Below, piece after piece: positions 1-10,444 of a stretch of DNA of 64,000 nt. Position numbers and translations under genes: made by a program. The first letter of the stretch is position 1. Each line of letters opens with the position of its first letter. Source of the DNA: Kovacikia minuta CCNUW1 (GTDB taxonomy: Bacteria; Cyanobacteriota; Cyanobacteriia; Leptolyngbyales; Leptolyngbyaceae); assembly GCF_020091585.1 (NCBI RefSeq), contig NZ_CP083582.1:5466536-5530535 (forward strand), written 5' to 3'. The notes under the pieces are model-generated. The model ran no database searches and was not told the origin of the DNA. It saw only the letters and a program-made list of their open reading frames with translations.

Positions 1-3000
1 CTCCAACTATACGCTGGGTCTGCAACAGTTGCAGAGTCCACCCCTGACGCTAAATGGGCAGGATCAATATATGCGCGTACCGCTGAATGATCCGGAAACC
101 GAAGTTACCCATGAACTGTGGTTCAAAACCAGTTCACCCAACTGTGGTCTGTTTACAGTTGGAGCGGGTGGAACGGGGATACCATTTGCGTACGATCGCC
201 AGATTTACCTGAGGGGCGGCAACATTAAAGCGCGGATTCAGAGTGGCTTGAACCTTAAATCGATGGTTGAGGAAGATGAAATCATTACCAGTATTAATCT
301 CAATCTTGCCGACGGTGAATGGCACCATGTCGCCCATGTTTTTGGGACAATCGATGGAGCGAAGGGGCAGAGGCTCTATGTTGATGGAAAAGAAGTCGCC
401 AGGGGCGTAATAGGAACTTCTGACTTCGACCCATCTAGCCTCGACCTAAACGAGGCCATCCTAATCGGCTTCTCCTACCACCCTGCCCTAAATCTAGATT
501 TCAAAAATCGCTATTTCATAGGTCAAATCGACGAAGTGCGGGTCTGGAACCGGGTGCGTACCCTTGCCGAAATTCAAAGCACCATGAGCGATCCGCTGAC
601 GGGCAGCGAAGCGAACTTAATTGGCTACTGGCATTTTGGGGAAGTCACCGGCACCACCGTAAAGGATTACTCCCCCGGCAATCATCCGGCAACTCTATAC
701 GGTGCCCCCCAAATTGGCGGCGCTTACCTCGTCGCGGGTGTCAAGAACCAGTTGATCCAGAGCAGCCAGACCTTCCCCACCAACACCTGGAGCCATCTCG
801 CTGCCGTCTTCCGCCAATCCTGGGGACTCAAGTTTGATGGCACGGGCGGCTATCTCGATTGCGGCAACGATGCCACCCTGGATATTCGCCGCGACCTGAC
901 GATTGAAGTGCTTCTGAAAGTCACCGCCTTGACCAAACCCATGCTGCTCCTGATGAAAGGCACGACTTCCGATCCGGCGGCATACAGCTTAACGATTAAT
1001 ACTGATGGGGTGCTGGAGTTTAACCCTGGTTCGGTGCGATCGACTCAGGGGCTGCAAGCGGGGCGATTCTACAAAATTACCGTGGTGCGCCAGTATCAAT
1101 CCAGCACCAAAAATAACGGCATCGGTGCGGCTGCCTTTGTTTCCACCAAACTGGGCATCGACGAGGCGAAATCCAGTATCATCCGCACGCATCTCAAAGA
1201 CGACGGCTATCTGATCGAGCGTCGCTTCGAGACCGGATACGCCGTTGCCGACAAAGTCAATTCACCCGGCATAAGAGATATCAGTGCCTTAAAGACGAAA
1301 CTGACTATCCCCGATGCCGACTGGAACGCTAAAGAGCCAGAATACTTTCAACATATCCGCACGGTTTTAACTAGCCCGGTTATTCAAGTGGAAACTACGG
1401 CGGGTGTTTCCTTCTACATTAACCAACAGCCCGCTGGTTCCAGTTCCAGTGGGGGGGATGTGACAGGTAATGATGCCGCCCTCACCATTGGCGGATCGCC
1501 CGTCAATCCAGCCGCGTATTTTAACGGGGTGATGAGCGAAGTGCGGCTGTGGAATGTGGCGTTGGCAAAAGAAGCGATCGCCCTCGACATCAAAGGCGAT
1601 GAAAAAGGGTTAGTCTCCTGGTGGCGCTTTGAAGAAAAACAAGGCAGCACTGCCCTCGATTCCAAGAGCCAGAACCATGCCAAAATCAAAAACACCCTGC
1701 AATGGGTCGCCGAACCCGATGACCCCCAATCGCGCCTTACTCTGTACCACAACGGCGAAGAGATACTTGCCCAATCCATTGCCAGTATTCCCTTCCAAAC
1801 CAGCACCAGCCAGTTCACCCTCGGTGCTCTGACCGAAGGCAGTAACCGCAAAAACTACTTTCAGGGCGAACTGGAAGAAGTGCGGATCTGGAAAATTGTC
1901 CGCACCCAGGAGCAAATCCGGGATAACCTGTTCCGACGGCTGATGGGTGACCAGGAAGACCTCGTCGCCTACTACACCTTCGACCCCGCCCCTGATCCCG
2001 AATCTAAGACAAGCTCCAGCGCAATATCATCTAGCGCAACAGCGACAAATTCCATCCGGATTACCGACCACTCCTTCCAGTCCAATCACCTGGAGGTTCC
2101 ACCGCTCGTTCCGATCGACTACACACTTGCTCTGCGATCGCTAGAGAGTGTTGCAACTCTACCCACAACAGGTCAAGGTTTAGTGATTGTCGCCAAAATT
2201 GGCAGTTCCTACCATATGCGTGCTTTCAATCGAGCTGGAGAACAGATTCTAGATAAAGCCATTGCCCCGGATGCGGAACTGGTGAAACAGATAGACGCGG
2301 CGTTGAAGCAAGCATCCATTGATGCCGCCACACAAACTAGACTTCTGAAACAACTTTCAGCGGTTAATCCCTACATCCTCTCCACCGCGCCGATTAGCGA
2401 CGATACGCCCCAGGTGAGGAGTGCCCTCGCCGGGATTAAAACCGCCTTCAGCGGCACGATCCAGAGCCAACCAGCGGTGCAAGAATACGGCGATATGCAG
2501 TACGACAGCGCTGGCAACCTGATTGGCGTGTTCAAACGCTGCTACAGCTTCATTAAAGATAACCACTGGCACCTGATCACGGGCTTCAAAGTCGGCGACT
2601 TGCTCACCGAATGGGTGGGGCAGGTGCAGTACGCGCCCCAGATGATCGGCTATATCGAAGGCGCACCGCCCGTGCCCAGCGAAAACCTCACCGCCATTGC
2701 CGGGAAACTCTCCGATTATGCCCGTGCCAGTTCGATCGAACTCGTCCAGGCGGAAAGCACTACCTACAACTACACTGCTTCCAAATCGGGCGGTTTTGAT
2801 ATGCAGGTGGACTTCAAAGTGGGCGGCATTAGTGAAACCAGCGCGGAAATGGATGTGCCCTTGTTTGATACGCAACTATTCAAAATGGGATACACCTTTG
2901 GTCTACAGGGCAAATTTGAACATTCCACAGGTTGGCTCTCAGAAGCAGTGACTGGGGTGGGACGCACCAAAACGAACTCCAGTAAACTCTCCCTGCGCGG

Positions 3001-6000
3001 GACGGCGGAAAATCCAGATGCGATCGCCTATCCCACGATCGGCAGACGATTTGTACCCACCAATGTGGGTTTGGCCCTGGTCAAATCAGACACCGCCGAT
3101 GTGTTTGCCCTCCGCCTGAAGCACAACAGCGCCCTGATCTCCTTCCAGATGCGTCCCAACCCCGATATTCCCCCGGATTGGAACCTGATTACCTTCCCAA
3201 TCAACCCCCGCTATATCAAGCAAGGGTCGCTGGATGGCAAAGTCGGCTTTAACCCCGATCGCAACTATCCCAACGCCCTCTCCTACAGTCCAGACAGCAG
3301 CTACTTCAAGCCGATTCAAGCCTACGCCCTGAAGGATCGGATCAATCGCGAAGCCAAGGAAAACCAGACCAACTACGCCCAATTTGATGCGGTTGCTAAA
3401 GGATCTGCTGTACCCACTCCCGGATTGCAGCAGCCCGGTGAACTGCAACAACTGCCACGGCGGGGTGACCTGCAAGACAAACCCGGTTCCCGATTGCCTC
3501 AATTCCAGAAGCGTAATTTGGTCAATACCTACGTCTGGACTGCCGACGGGGGACTGTTTGCCGAAAGCGAAGACACCCTGGATGCCTATCAAGAGAAACT
3601 GAACGGCACCTATGCCTTCAAAAGCTCGGCAGGTGTCTATGGAGAATTCAAACTGGCTCCCGCATGGTTTCCTGGACCCAATTTTAGCGCCAATGCCCTG
3701 TTTGGCGGTCGCCTCAATATGAGCGTCACCAAAGCCCAGGATTCTAAAACCACCTTTAGCCTCAAGGTGGATGTGGATAAGGTGGAGAGCGACATTTTTA
3801 TCCGCAAAGCCAACGGCGACCTGGAGATGGATCTGACCGATCCGCTCAACCCCAAACCCAAACGGCAGCCGGGACGGGTCGATGCCTACCGGTTTATGAG
3901 TTTCTACCTGGAACCCAAAGCTGACTACTTTGATACCTTTTTCAACCAGGTCGTCGATCCGATCTGGATTGAACAGAGCGATGACCCCAACGCCGCCGCC
4001 CTGCGGGAAGCCCGCCAGGAAACCAAAAAGCCCCCCTGCTGGCGGATTCTGCACCGGGTTACCTATGTCAGCCGGATTCTCCCCACCTTTGACGACAACG
4101 CCCCGCCCTCCCTGGAAAAGACCCTGCGAACCCTGGACATCAACAGCAACTATGAACTGATCAAGCAACTGGAACCCTTCGTCAGCAATAAGCTGGGCAG
4201 TTATGCCGAATTTAGTGATGCGATCGACGATGCCGTGACCACCTACTTGCCCGAACTCCAACCCCATTTGCCAGAGATTAAGCAATACATGAGTCTGTAC
4301 TTTGGTATGTTGGATGGCTCATTGCCAACGGGAGGTGATTTGGAGCAACCGCTCCTGGCTGCCCGGGTTGCCAACCAGCCGCCCTTAGTCAGCGCTGGAC
4401 AGGATCAGACCGTGGGCTTAAACGGTTCCTCGATCAAAGTGGAACTGGAAGGTAGTGCGATCAGCGACGATCGCTTCCCCCGCGAAGAATCCATCTTTGT
4501 CACTTGGGAACCAGTCGGCAGTGCAGAGGGGGTGCAACTGATCAACCCCCACGCCGACCCTGCCCTACCCGAAAAACCCACCGCTGTATTTACCCAACGT
4601 GGTAAATACACGCTCCAACTTACCGCCAACGATGGCTCCCTCTCTGCCAGCGACCAGCGCACGATTACCGTCAACACGCCGCCGAAAGTCAATGCAGGGG
4701 GCGATCGCACCCTCAAACCTGCTGCCGCCTCAAACTTGACCACACTAAAACTGGAGGGTGTTCTAGAAGATGATGGTTTGGGCGACCCCAAACAAGGCAC
4801 TATCAAGGTGAAATGGACTCAGGTACCCCCGTCGGGAAGAGAACTGACTGCCGCGGAACAGGTTGTGTTTGCAGATGCAACAGACTATCAAACCCTGGTG
4901 ACATTTAAACAAAGCGGTCATTATTTGTTGCGTTTAACGGTTGATAACGGCAGCTTTTCCGTCAATGATGAGGTGACGATCGCCGTTGGTGCAAGGGTTA
5001 CAGAAGGCTTGCAGCACCTCTACACCTTCAAAGCCGGGCAGGGCAACGAAATTGCCGATGTCTCCGGTGTGGCAGAACCCTTGGATCTGGTGATGCAAGA
5101 CGCTAGCTCGTCTGCCGTTGATTGGGTTGCCAATCAAAGTCTGAAATTGAAGACACCAACGCTGTTAAAGCAGAAGCAGGAGCAAAACCCTGCTACCCGG
5201 TTGATCAACGCCGTAAAAGCCAGTAATGAAATCACCGTGGAAGCCTGGATTGAACCCGCCGCCGCGCAGAACCGCCTCTCCCGGATCGTCACCTTGTCTT
5301 CTGGGTTAGCCGCCCGCAACTTCATTCTGGGGCAAGCGGGCAACCAATACCACTTCGGGCTACGCACCACCCAGACCAACCTGAGCGCCAGCGATCGCCC
5401 CTTGACCGCCGGAACCGTTGTGCCCAATCAGCTCACCCATGTGGTCTGCACTCGCGACACGGCAGGCTTGGTGCGCCTGTATGTAAACGGTGCCGAAGTC
5501 GCCAATCGCCGAGTCGGGGGAGATTTCTCCAATTGGGATAACACTTTCACCTTGATGCTGGGTAACGAATCGGAAATCGATACAGGCAATGGCAGCGGCA
5601 GCAGGAATGGAAATGGGAGTGGCGATCGCGCCTGGGTGGGCACCTATCACCTGCTCGCCATCTACAGCCGCGCCCTCAGTCCCGCTGAAATCCAGCAAAA
5701 CTACCAGTTCACGGCGGACAAAAACCTGCCGCCGATCGTCTCTGCTGGAGCAAACCAGGTGATTAACCAGGCAGCTTCGCCCACACAGGTGAAGGAAACT
5801 GGGGTGAGAGTGCCGTTAGCCGGAAAAGTGACGAACGATCGCCCCTCCCCCAAGCTGTCCCATCGCTGGACAAAAGTCAGTGGTCCGGGGGATGTGCAGT
5901 TTGAGCATGAAACGGACCTGACCACCGCTGCAATCTTCAAACAGAAAGGCATTTACGTTTTACGCCTGACAGTGGATGACGGCGAACTGACGACCAGCAA

Positions 6001-7585
6001 TGAAGTCACCATCACAGTGAACCACCAGCCTGAGGTGGATGCCGGCTCATCACAGCATCTCAATCGTCCCAACACGCTCCAACTAGTCGGAAGGCTGAAT
6101 GATAAAGGATTTGACGATGCGGCTCCAAGAACCCTGACCACAGAATGGTCTAAAGTCAGTGGCCCAGGAACGGTTGGGTTTACTCCTAACAACGCCTTAA
6201 CCACCACGGCTCAGTTCTCCCAATACGGCCCCTATGTGCTGAGACTAACGGCTACAACCAGCGACGCAAATAACAATCAACCCCTCTCCAGCAGCGATGA
6301 TGTCACCATCTATGTGCATGACGTTCCCAACATTCGAGCCACCAGTCCTCAATCTGTGATTACCCTTTCTCGAGAAGGCAAAGCAACGATCGTCCTGGCG
6401 GGTGAAATCATCGGGGGCAATACCGGGTTAGGAGATCCCCAGGGAACCGTCACCACGGAATGGAGTCAGGTCAGCGGTCCAGCAGCGATCGAATTCCAGC
6501 CCAACCAAACCTCATTGCAGCCCACCGCCCAATTTACAGCCAATGGAGAGTACACCCTCCGCTTCACGGTTAACAATGGGCACCTCTCTGCCTACAAAGA
6601 TGTGGCGATTACCGTCAACCGTTCTCCGATCGTGAATGCAGGGGATGATCAAACCATTACATTACCAGCAGGAGCCGAACTGGATGGCACGGTGGGAGAT
6701 GATGGACTGCCCAGCGACCCCGGTAGAGTCACGGTGCAATGGAGCAAAGTAAGCGGTCCCACCTCCGGCGAGGTCAGGTTTACCAACCCCACCGAAGTTT
6801 ACACTCAAGCCATCTTCTCTACTCCAGGCAACTATGTTCTCCGCCTGACCGCCAATGATGGTACAGGCCCCGTGAGTGACGATGTGACTGTTGCCGTGCT
6901 TCTGCCTCTTGCCTTCTACACCTTTAAGGAAAAGGTTGGAACAACCGTAACGGATCTGGCTGAACCCCGCTTGAATCTCACCTTCACCAGTGGTGCCAGA
7001 TTGACTGGCAATGCTCTGATTGTCGAGTCTTCTACCATCATTCAATCTGCGGGTGCAGCAACTAAAATCATCAACAAAGTTAAAGAAAAGAATGAACTTA
7101 CGATCGAAGCATGGGTTAAACCAACCAGAGCGAATCAGGGCAATACCCCCGGTCGAATTGTCACGCTTTCACCCGATATCAATAACCGCAACGTTTCATT
7201 GCAACAAGGGGTTTGGGACGAGCCCAACAACACAACTCAAAACGCATACGGAGTTCTTTTGCGAACAACTCAAACCAATAACAACGGTGGGTCAGCGCTG
7301 AAAGTTTCGAAGATCGCCCCAACGAGGGATCGAGTGCATTTGGTTTACACTCGCGATTCCAGCGGTAACGCCACAATCTATATCAATGGAGAGGCACAAG
7401 CCAGTGGAACCGTAACCGGAGACTTTTCAACCTGGGATAATAATTATCGTCTGGCGTTTGCCAATGAATTGACGGGAGATCGTCCCTGGTTGGGAGAGTA
7501 CTACCTGGTGGCTATCTATGCCCGTGCGCTGACAGAAATTGAGGTCAAGCAAAACTACAACTACATCAGACTAGATGCTCGATGA
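1..7585 (+). CDS. Giant LamG/PKD-repeat surface protein (5' end outside window)
   Basis: The frame is already open at base 2, so the true start and any signal peptide lie to the left of the window; the TTG at 29 is only the first possible start inside it. Counting from there (2,518 residues), LamG/concanavalin A-like modules lie at about 1-235, 265-570 (with an insertion), 575-690, 1660-1895 and 2290-2518, recognised by recurring DGEWHHVAHVF, GQIDEVRVWNR and VEAWI-type strands. PKD-like beta domains start near 1450, 1548, 1900, 1997 and 2197 with a P-x-V-x-A-G signature and end in YxLxLTxxDG. Residues about 700-1450 match nothing I recognise. LamG and PKD modules are known extracellular binding and spacer domains. 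I infer an exported adhesin or sheath protein; no catalytic motif is visible. The stop overlaps a short spurious frame, and no partner gene is evident. Confidence 0.8.
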   Translation, partial: SNYTLGLQQLQSPPLTLNGQDQYMRVPLNDPETEVTHELWFKTSSPNCGLFTVGAGGTGIPFAYDRQIYLRGGNIKARIQSGLNLKSMVEEDEIITSINLNLADGEWHHVAHVFGTIDGAKGQRLYVDGKEVARGVIGTSDFDPSSLDLNEAILIGFSYHPALNLDFKNRYFIGQIDEVRVWNRVRTLAEIQSTMSDPLTGSEANLIGYWHFGEVTGTTVKDYSPGNHPATLYGAPQIGGAYLVAGVKNQLIQSSQTFPTNTWSHLAAVFRQSWGLKFDGTGGYLDCGNDATLDIRRDLTIEVLLKVTALTKPMLLLMKGTTSDPAAYSLTINTDGVLEFNPGSVRSTQGLQAGRFYKITVVRQYQSSTKNNGIGAAAFVSTKLGIDEAKSSIIRTHLKDDGYLIERRFETGYAVADKVNSPGIRDISALKTKLTIPDADWNAKEPEYFQHIRTVLTSPVIQVETTAGVSFYINQQPAGSSSSGGDVTGNDAALTIGGSPVNPAAYFNGVMSEVRLWNVALAKEAIALDIKGDEKGLVSWWRFEEKQGSTALDSKSQNHAKIKNTLQWVAEPDDPQSRLTLYHNGEEILAQSIASIPFQTSTSQFTLGALTEGSNRKNYFQGELEEVRIWKIVRTQEQIRDNLFRRLMGDQEDLVAYYTFDPAPDPESKTSSSAISSSATATNSIRITDHSFQSNHLEVPPLVPIDYTLALRSLESVATLPTTGQGLVIVAKIGSSYHMRAFNRAGEQILDKAIAPDAELVKQIDAALKQASIDAATQTRLLKQLSAVNPYILSTAPISDDTPQVRSALAGIKTAFSGTIQSQPAVQEYGDMQYDSAGNLIGVFKRCYSFIKDNHWHLITGFKVGDLLTEWVGQVQYAPQMIGYIEGAPPVPSENLTAIAGKLSDYARASSIELVQAESTTYNYTASKSGGFDMQVDFKVGGISETSAEMDVPLFDTQLFKMGYTFGLQGKFEHSTGWLSEAVTGVGRTKTNSSKLSLRGTAENPDAIAYPTIGRRFVPTNVGLALVKSDTADVFALRLKHNSALISFQMRPNPDIPPDWNLITFPINPRYIKQGSLDGKVGFNPDRNYPNALSYSPDSSYFKPIQAYALKDRINREAKENQTNYAQFDAVAKGSAVPTPGLQQPGELQQLPRRGDLQDKPGSRLPQFQKRNLVNTYVWTADGGLFAESEDTLDAYQEKLNGTYAFKSSAGVYGEFKLAPAWFPGPNFSANALFGGRLNMSVTKAQDSKTTFSLKVDVDKVESDIFIRKANGDLEMDLTDPLNPKPKRQPGRVDAYRFMSFYLEPKADYFDTFFNQVVDPIWIEQSDDPNAAALREARQETKKPPCWRILHRVTYVSRILPTFDDNAPPSLEKTLRTLDINSNYELIKQLEPFVSNKLGSYAEFSDAIDDAVTTYLPELQPHLPEIKQYMSLYFGMLDGSLPTGGDLEQPLLAARVANQPPLVSAGQDQTVGLNGSSIKVELEGSAISDDRFPREESIFVTWEPVGSAEGVQLINPHADPALPEKPTAVFTQRGKYTLQLTANDGSLSASDQRTITVNTPPKVNAGGDRTLKPAAASNLTTLKLEGVLEDDGLGDPKQGTIKVKWTQVPPSGRELTAAEQVVFADATDYQTLVTFKQSGHYLLRLTVDNGSFSVNDEVTIAVGARVTEGLQHLYTFKAGQGNEIADVSGVAEPLDLVMQDASSSAVDWVANQSLKLKTPTLLKQKQEQNPATRLINAVKASNEITVEAWIEPAAAQNRLSRIVTLSSGLAARNFILGQAGNQYHFGLRTTQTNLSASDRPLTAGTVVPNQLTHVVCTRDTAGLVRLYVNGAEVANRRVGGDFSNWDNTFTLMLGNESEIDTGNGSGSRNGNGSGDRAWVGTYHLLAIYSRALSPAEIQQNYQFTADKNLPPIVSAGANQVINQAASPTQVKETGVRVPLAGKVTNDRPSPKLSHRWTKVSGPGDVQFEHETDLTTAAIFKQKGIYVLRLTVDDGELTTSNEVTITVNHQPEVDAGSSQHLNRPNTLQLVGRLNDKGFDDAAPRTLTTEWSKVSGPGTVGFTPNNALTTTAQFSQYGPYVLRLTATTSDANNNQPLSSSDDVTIYVHDVPNIRATSPQSVITLSREGKATIVLAGEIIGGNTGLGDPQGTVTTEWSQVSGPAAIEFQPNQTSLQPTAQFTANGEYTLRFTVNNGHLSAYKDVAITVNRSPIVNAGDDQTITLPAGAELDGTVGDDGLPSDPGRVTVQWSKVSGPTSGEVRFTNPTEVYTQAIFSTPGNYVLRLTANDGTGPVSDDVTVAVLLPLAFYTFKEKVGTTVTDLAEPRLNLTFTSGARLTGNALIVESSTIIQSAGAATKIINKVKEKNELTIEAWVKPTRANQGNTPGRIVTLSPDINNRNVSLQQGVWDEPNNTTQNAYGVLLRTTQTNNNGGSALKVSKIAPTRDRVHLVYTRDSSGNATIYINGEAQASGTVTGDFSTWDNNYRLAFANELTGDRPWLGEYYLVAIYARALTEIEVKQNYNYIRLDAR

Positions 7586-7735
7586 TGGAGGGACAGCAGG
7601 GGGTAGGGGGTTCAGATTGGGCAAGTCAGCAGCGGATTAAAGCGGATGAAACGGGTAAACAAGCGCTTTCATCGATCGCCCATCCGGTTCATCCGCTAGA
7701 AAATCCGTTGCTCACCGATTTACTCCGACAAGCTG

Positions 7736-7789
7736 CTAGCGCGATCGACGGCGGCGGATACTGTCGATCGTGACTGCCACAATAATGAC
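7736..7789. repeat. 54-bp direct repeat, copy 1 (copy of the permease gene 3' end)
   Basis: This stretch matches 7886-7939 over 54 bp with one difference (A at 7781, G at 7931). The second copy is the genuine last codons of the permease gene on the minus strand. The offset is 150 bp, and a 67-bp element with terminal inverted repeats (7808-7874) lies between the copies. It was produced either as a long target duplication or as a tandem duplication around the element. Confidence 0.85.
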
Positions 7790-7807
7790 CATCGGTACAG
7801 TATTTCG

Positions 7808-7874
7808 AGAAACCGGGTTTCTGGTGAGGATATGCAACGAAACTTGAGCATCTCACAGAAGAAACCCGGTTTCT
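7808..7874. mobile_element. Short palindrome-ended element (MITE-like)
   Basis: The ends AGAAACCGGGTTTCT (7808-7822) and AGAAACCCGGTTTCT (7860-7874) are exact reverse complements, and each is itself nearly palindromic. A 68-bp element with the same ends occurs at 58282-58349 with an unrelated centre. It has no coding capacity. It sits just downstream of the permease stop, so its stem could also act as a transcription terminator for the minus-strand operon. The classification as a mobile element rests on the second copy and the flanking duplication. Confidence 0.6.
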
Positions 7875-7885
7875 GTATCGGCGTT

Positions 7886-8887
7886 CTAGCGCGATCGACG
7901 GCGGCGGATACTGTCGATCGTGACTGCCACGATAATGACTAAACCCTTGACGACCAATTGCCAGAAGTAGGACATATTCAGCAGGGTTAAGCCATTGTTG
8001 AGAACGGCGATAATCAATGCACCAACCAGGGTTCCCAGAATGGTGCCAATGCCGCCTGTGAAACTGGTGCCGCCCAGGATGACCGCGGCGATCGCATCCA
8101 ATTCGTAGCCAGTGCCCAGCATGCCCGTCGCACTATACAGACGGCTAGCACTCATGACTCCCGCAATCCCCGCCAGCAGACCACTCACGCCATAGACAAA
8201 CAGCAATACCCGATCGACTTTGATCCCGGTTAGTCGGGCTGCTCTCTGGTTACCGCCTACGGCATAGATCTGCACTCCCAAAACTGTACGCCTGAGAATA
8301 AACCAACTGACCCCGATCGCCAGCAGGGCAATCACCACCAGCCAGGGAATGGGACCGAGATATTCGTTGCCAATCCAGGCAAAGTTCAGGTTGCGATTCA
8401 GTACTGTCGTACCGTTGGCGACCAGGTAGGCAACCCCACGCCAGGCAGTTAACGCACCCAACGTCACGATAAACGGCGGCAAATCGAGGTAGGCAATTAG
8501 GGCACCGTTGATCAACCCCATCAGTAGCCCCGCCAGGAGTGCGGCGGGAATTGCTGCCCATCCCAGTGCGGGCAATAGCGATACCAGCACCCCAATGACT
8601 GCGGAAACCGCCAGGATGGAACCGACGGAAAGGTCAATTCCTCCAGTCAGGATCACAAATGTCATCCCCGTTGCCAGGACAATGTTGATCGACGATTGCC
8701 GGATGATGTTGACCAGGTTGCCGGGGGTCAGAAAGTTGGGCGTCAGGATGCTAAACAGAATGCAGATAATGACCAGAATCGGCAGAATGCCCGCAACCTG
8801 AAGTAACTCCCTGGCTCCTCTACGCTTGCGGCTCTGTGCTCGATCGCGCAGTTCTCCGCCGGGTTGTCTCAGTTCAGTTTGGCTCAT
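7886..8887 (-). CDS. Sugar ABC transporter permease (RbsC family)
   Basis: This is the inner-membrane pore subunit of a carbohydrate importer, 333 aa, the usual length for the RbsC/BPD_transp_2 family. It shows about eight to ten hydrophobic segments from residue ~30, and the family hallmark [12 protein letters not shown] lies at about residues 80-91. The last 18 codons are duplicated downstream at 7736-7789. Its ATG overlaps the stop of the upstream ATPase gene by 4 bp (8884-8887), so the two are translationally coupled. Gene order (binding protein, ATPase, permease) matches ribose-type operons. The substrate cannot be told from sequence; ribose, xylose or another monosaccharide is possible. 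Confidence 0.93.
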   Translation of the reverse strand: MSQTELRQPGGELRDRAQSRKRRGARELLQVAGILPILVIICILFSILTPNFLTPGNLVNIIRQSSINIVLATGMTFVILTGGIDLSVGSILAVSAVIGVLVSLLPALGWAAIPAALLAGLLMGLINGALIAYLDLPPFIVTLGALTAWRGVAYLVANGTTVLNRNLNFAWIGNEYLGPIPWLVVIALLAIGVSWFILRRTVLGVQIYAVGGNQRAARLTGIKVDRVLLFVYGVSGLLAGIAGVMSASRLYSATGMLGTGYELDAIAAVILGGTSFTGGIGTILGTLVGALIIAVLNNGLTLLNMSYFWQLVVKGLVIIVAVTIDSIRRRRSR

Positions 8888-10434
8888 GATGCTACTACCT
8901 CCGATGCGCCAGTGGCGTAAGTCATTATGTTTTCTTGAGTAATTTCTCTGCCTGCGTTGCCGCCCAGTTCACCCACGAGTTGACCCTCGCGCATAACCAG
9001 GACGCGATCGCTCATCCCCACAACTTCTGGCAGTTCGCTAGACACCATCAACACCGCAACCCCCTGAGCTGCCAGGTCGCTAATAATCCGATAAATCTCA
9101 CTTTTTGCGCCGATGTCTACCCCACGGGTGGGTTCGTCCAGCAGCAAGACCCTTGGTTTAATGGCCAACCAGCGAGCCAGCAGTAGTTTCTGTTGATTAC
9201 CACCCGACAAATCCAGTGCTCTGATTTCCAGATTGGCAAGCCGAATGTTGAAGTCTTCAACCGCATTGCTGGCAATTTTGCCAACCGATCCCCAGTTAAT
9301 CACCCCCGCCTGGGCATCCTCTTTCAGGATGTTAAGGACGATGTTGTTACGGGAACTCATTTCCAGAAACAATCCCTGTTCTTTGCGGTCTTCGGGAACG
9401 TAGCCAATGCCAGCGGCGATCGCATCTCCAGGGGAATTAATCGTCAACTTTTTGCCATTCAGGAAAACTTCACCACTGGCTTTGGGGTCTGCCCCAAAAA
9501 TCAACCGCGATAGCTCCGTTCGTCCGGCACCAACCAATCCTGCCAGACCCACAATTTCCCCGGCGTGCAGTTCCAGGCTGGTTGGTTGAACTTTATGCCC
9601 ACTGATATTTCTGACTTCCAGTACCACTGGCCCAGGGTTTACCTGGCGCTTGTGCTCATAGAAATCCGTCAGGGGTCTGCCAACCATCATCTGCACCAAC
9701 CTTTCAGGGGAGATGGCGTCCCGATCCAAACTCCCGACATATTCGCCATCCCGCAGCACACTTACCCGGTCTGCCAGGGCGTAGACCTCATCCATTCGGT
9801 GGCTGATGTAGATAATGGCAATCCCATCGTCCCGCAATCGCCGGATCAGCCCAAACAGATGTTCCGTTTCCCGATCGGATAGGGCTGCGGTGGGTTCATC
9901 CATCACCAGGATGAGGCTTCTGTCTTTGAGGGCGCGGGCAATTTCAACCTGTTGCTGTTCCGCGATCGACAGCGTGGCAACAATATCATGGGTGTCAAAG
10001 CTGGCTCCCAGGCTGGTGAGTACCCGTTCTGCCTCCCGAGTCATTGCCTCCCGGTTTAAAAGCTGCCCCCGTCTCAGTTCGCTGCCCATGAACATATTTT
10101 CAGCAACACTCAGATTTGGAGCTACGTTTAATTCCTGGTAAATCAGGGTGATGCCTGCCCGTCGGGCATCTGCCGGGTTCGCAATTCTGGTAGTCTGACC
10201 ATTGATGCGAATCTCCCCCTCGTCAGCAGTGTAAGCTCCCGCCAGAATTTTCATCAAGGTGCTTTTGCCCGCTCCGTTTTCGCCCATCAGGGCGTGAACT
10301 TCTCCTGGGTAAATGGTCAGATCAACATTCCGGAGGGCAGGGACGCCATGAAAACTTTTTTTAATCCCCCGCATTTCCAGCACTGGCGTTGTGCTGGGGG
10401 CAGCGGGAATTGAGGATTGTAGATCGGTTGTCAT
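8884..10434 (-). CDS. Sugar ABC transporter ATP-binding protein (RbsA/MglA type, double ABC)
   Basis: At 516 aa this has two fused ABC domains, as in RbsA, XylG and MglA. The first half carries a canonical Walker A ([14 protein letters not shown]), a divergent signature ([15 protein letters not shown]) and Walker B ending [10 protein letters not shown]. The second half has the altered P-loop [16 protein letters not shown], typical of the second domain in this family, with signature [15 protein letters not shown] and [17 protein letters not shown]. It powers uptake through the adjacent permease. It is followed with a 4-bp overlap by that gene and preceded at 10 bp by the binding-protein gene, so all three form one operon. 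Confidence 0.95.
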   Translation of the reverse strand: MTTDLQSSIPAAPSTTPVLEMRGIKKSFHGVPALRNVDLTIYPGEVHALMGENGAGKSTLMKILAGAYTADEGEIRINGQTTRIANPADARRAGITLIYQELNVAPNLSVAENMFMGSELRRGQLLNREAMTREAERVLTSLGASFDTHDIVATLSIAEQQQVEIARALKDRSLILVMDEPTAALSDRETEHLFGLIRRLRDDGIAIIYISHRMDEVYALADRVSVLRDGEYVGSLDRDAISPERLVQMMVGRPLTDFYEHKRQVNPGPVVLEVRNISGHKVQPTSLELHAGEIVGLAGLVGAGRTELSRLIFGADPKASGEVFLNGKKLTINSPGDAIAAGIGYVPEDRKEQGLFLEMSSRNNIVLNILKEDAQAGVINWGSVGKIASNAVEDFNIRLANLEIRALDLSGGNQQKLLLARWLAIKPRVLLLDEPTRGVDIGAKSEIYRIISDLAAQGVAVLMVSSELPEVVGMSDRVLVMREGQLVGELGGNAGREITQENIMTYATGASEVVAS

Positions 10435-10444
10435 TCGTAACTCC

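Noticed and set aside
3086-4285. 399-codon minus-strand frame inside the giant gene
   Set aside because: Antisense shadow of a GC-biased coding region; no domain and the plus strand has clear LamG/PKD coding.
7582-7773. 63-codon frame after the giant gene
   Set aside because: It runs through the duplicated end of the permease gene and repeat sequence; most likely chance.
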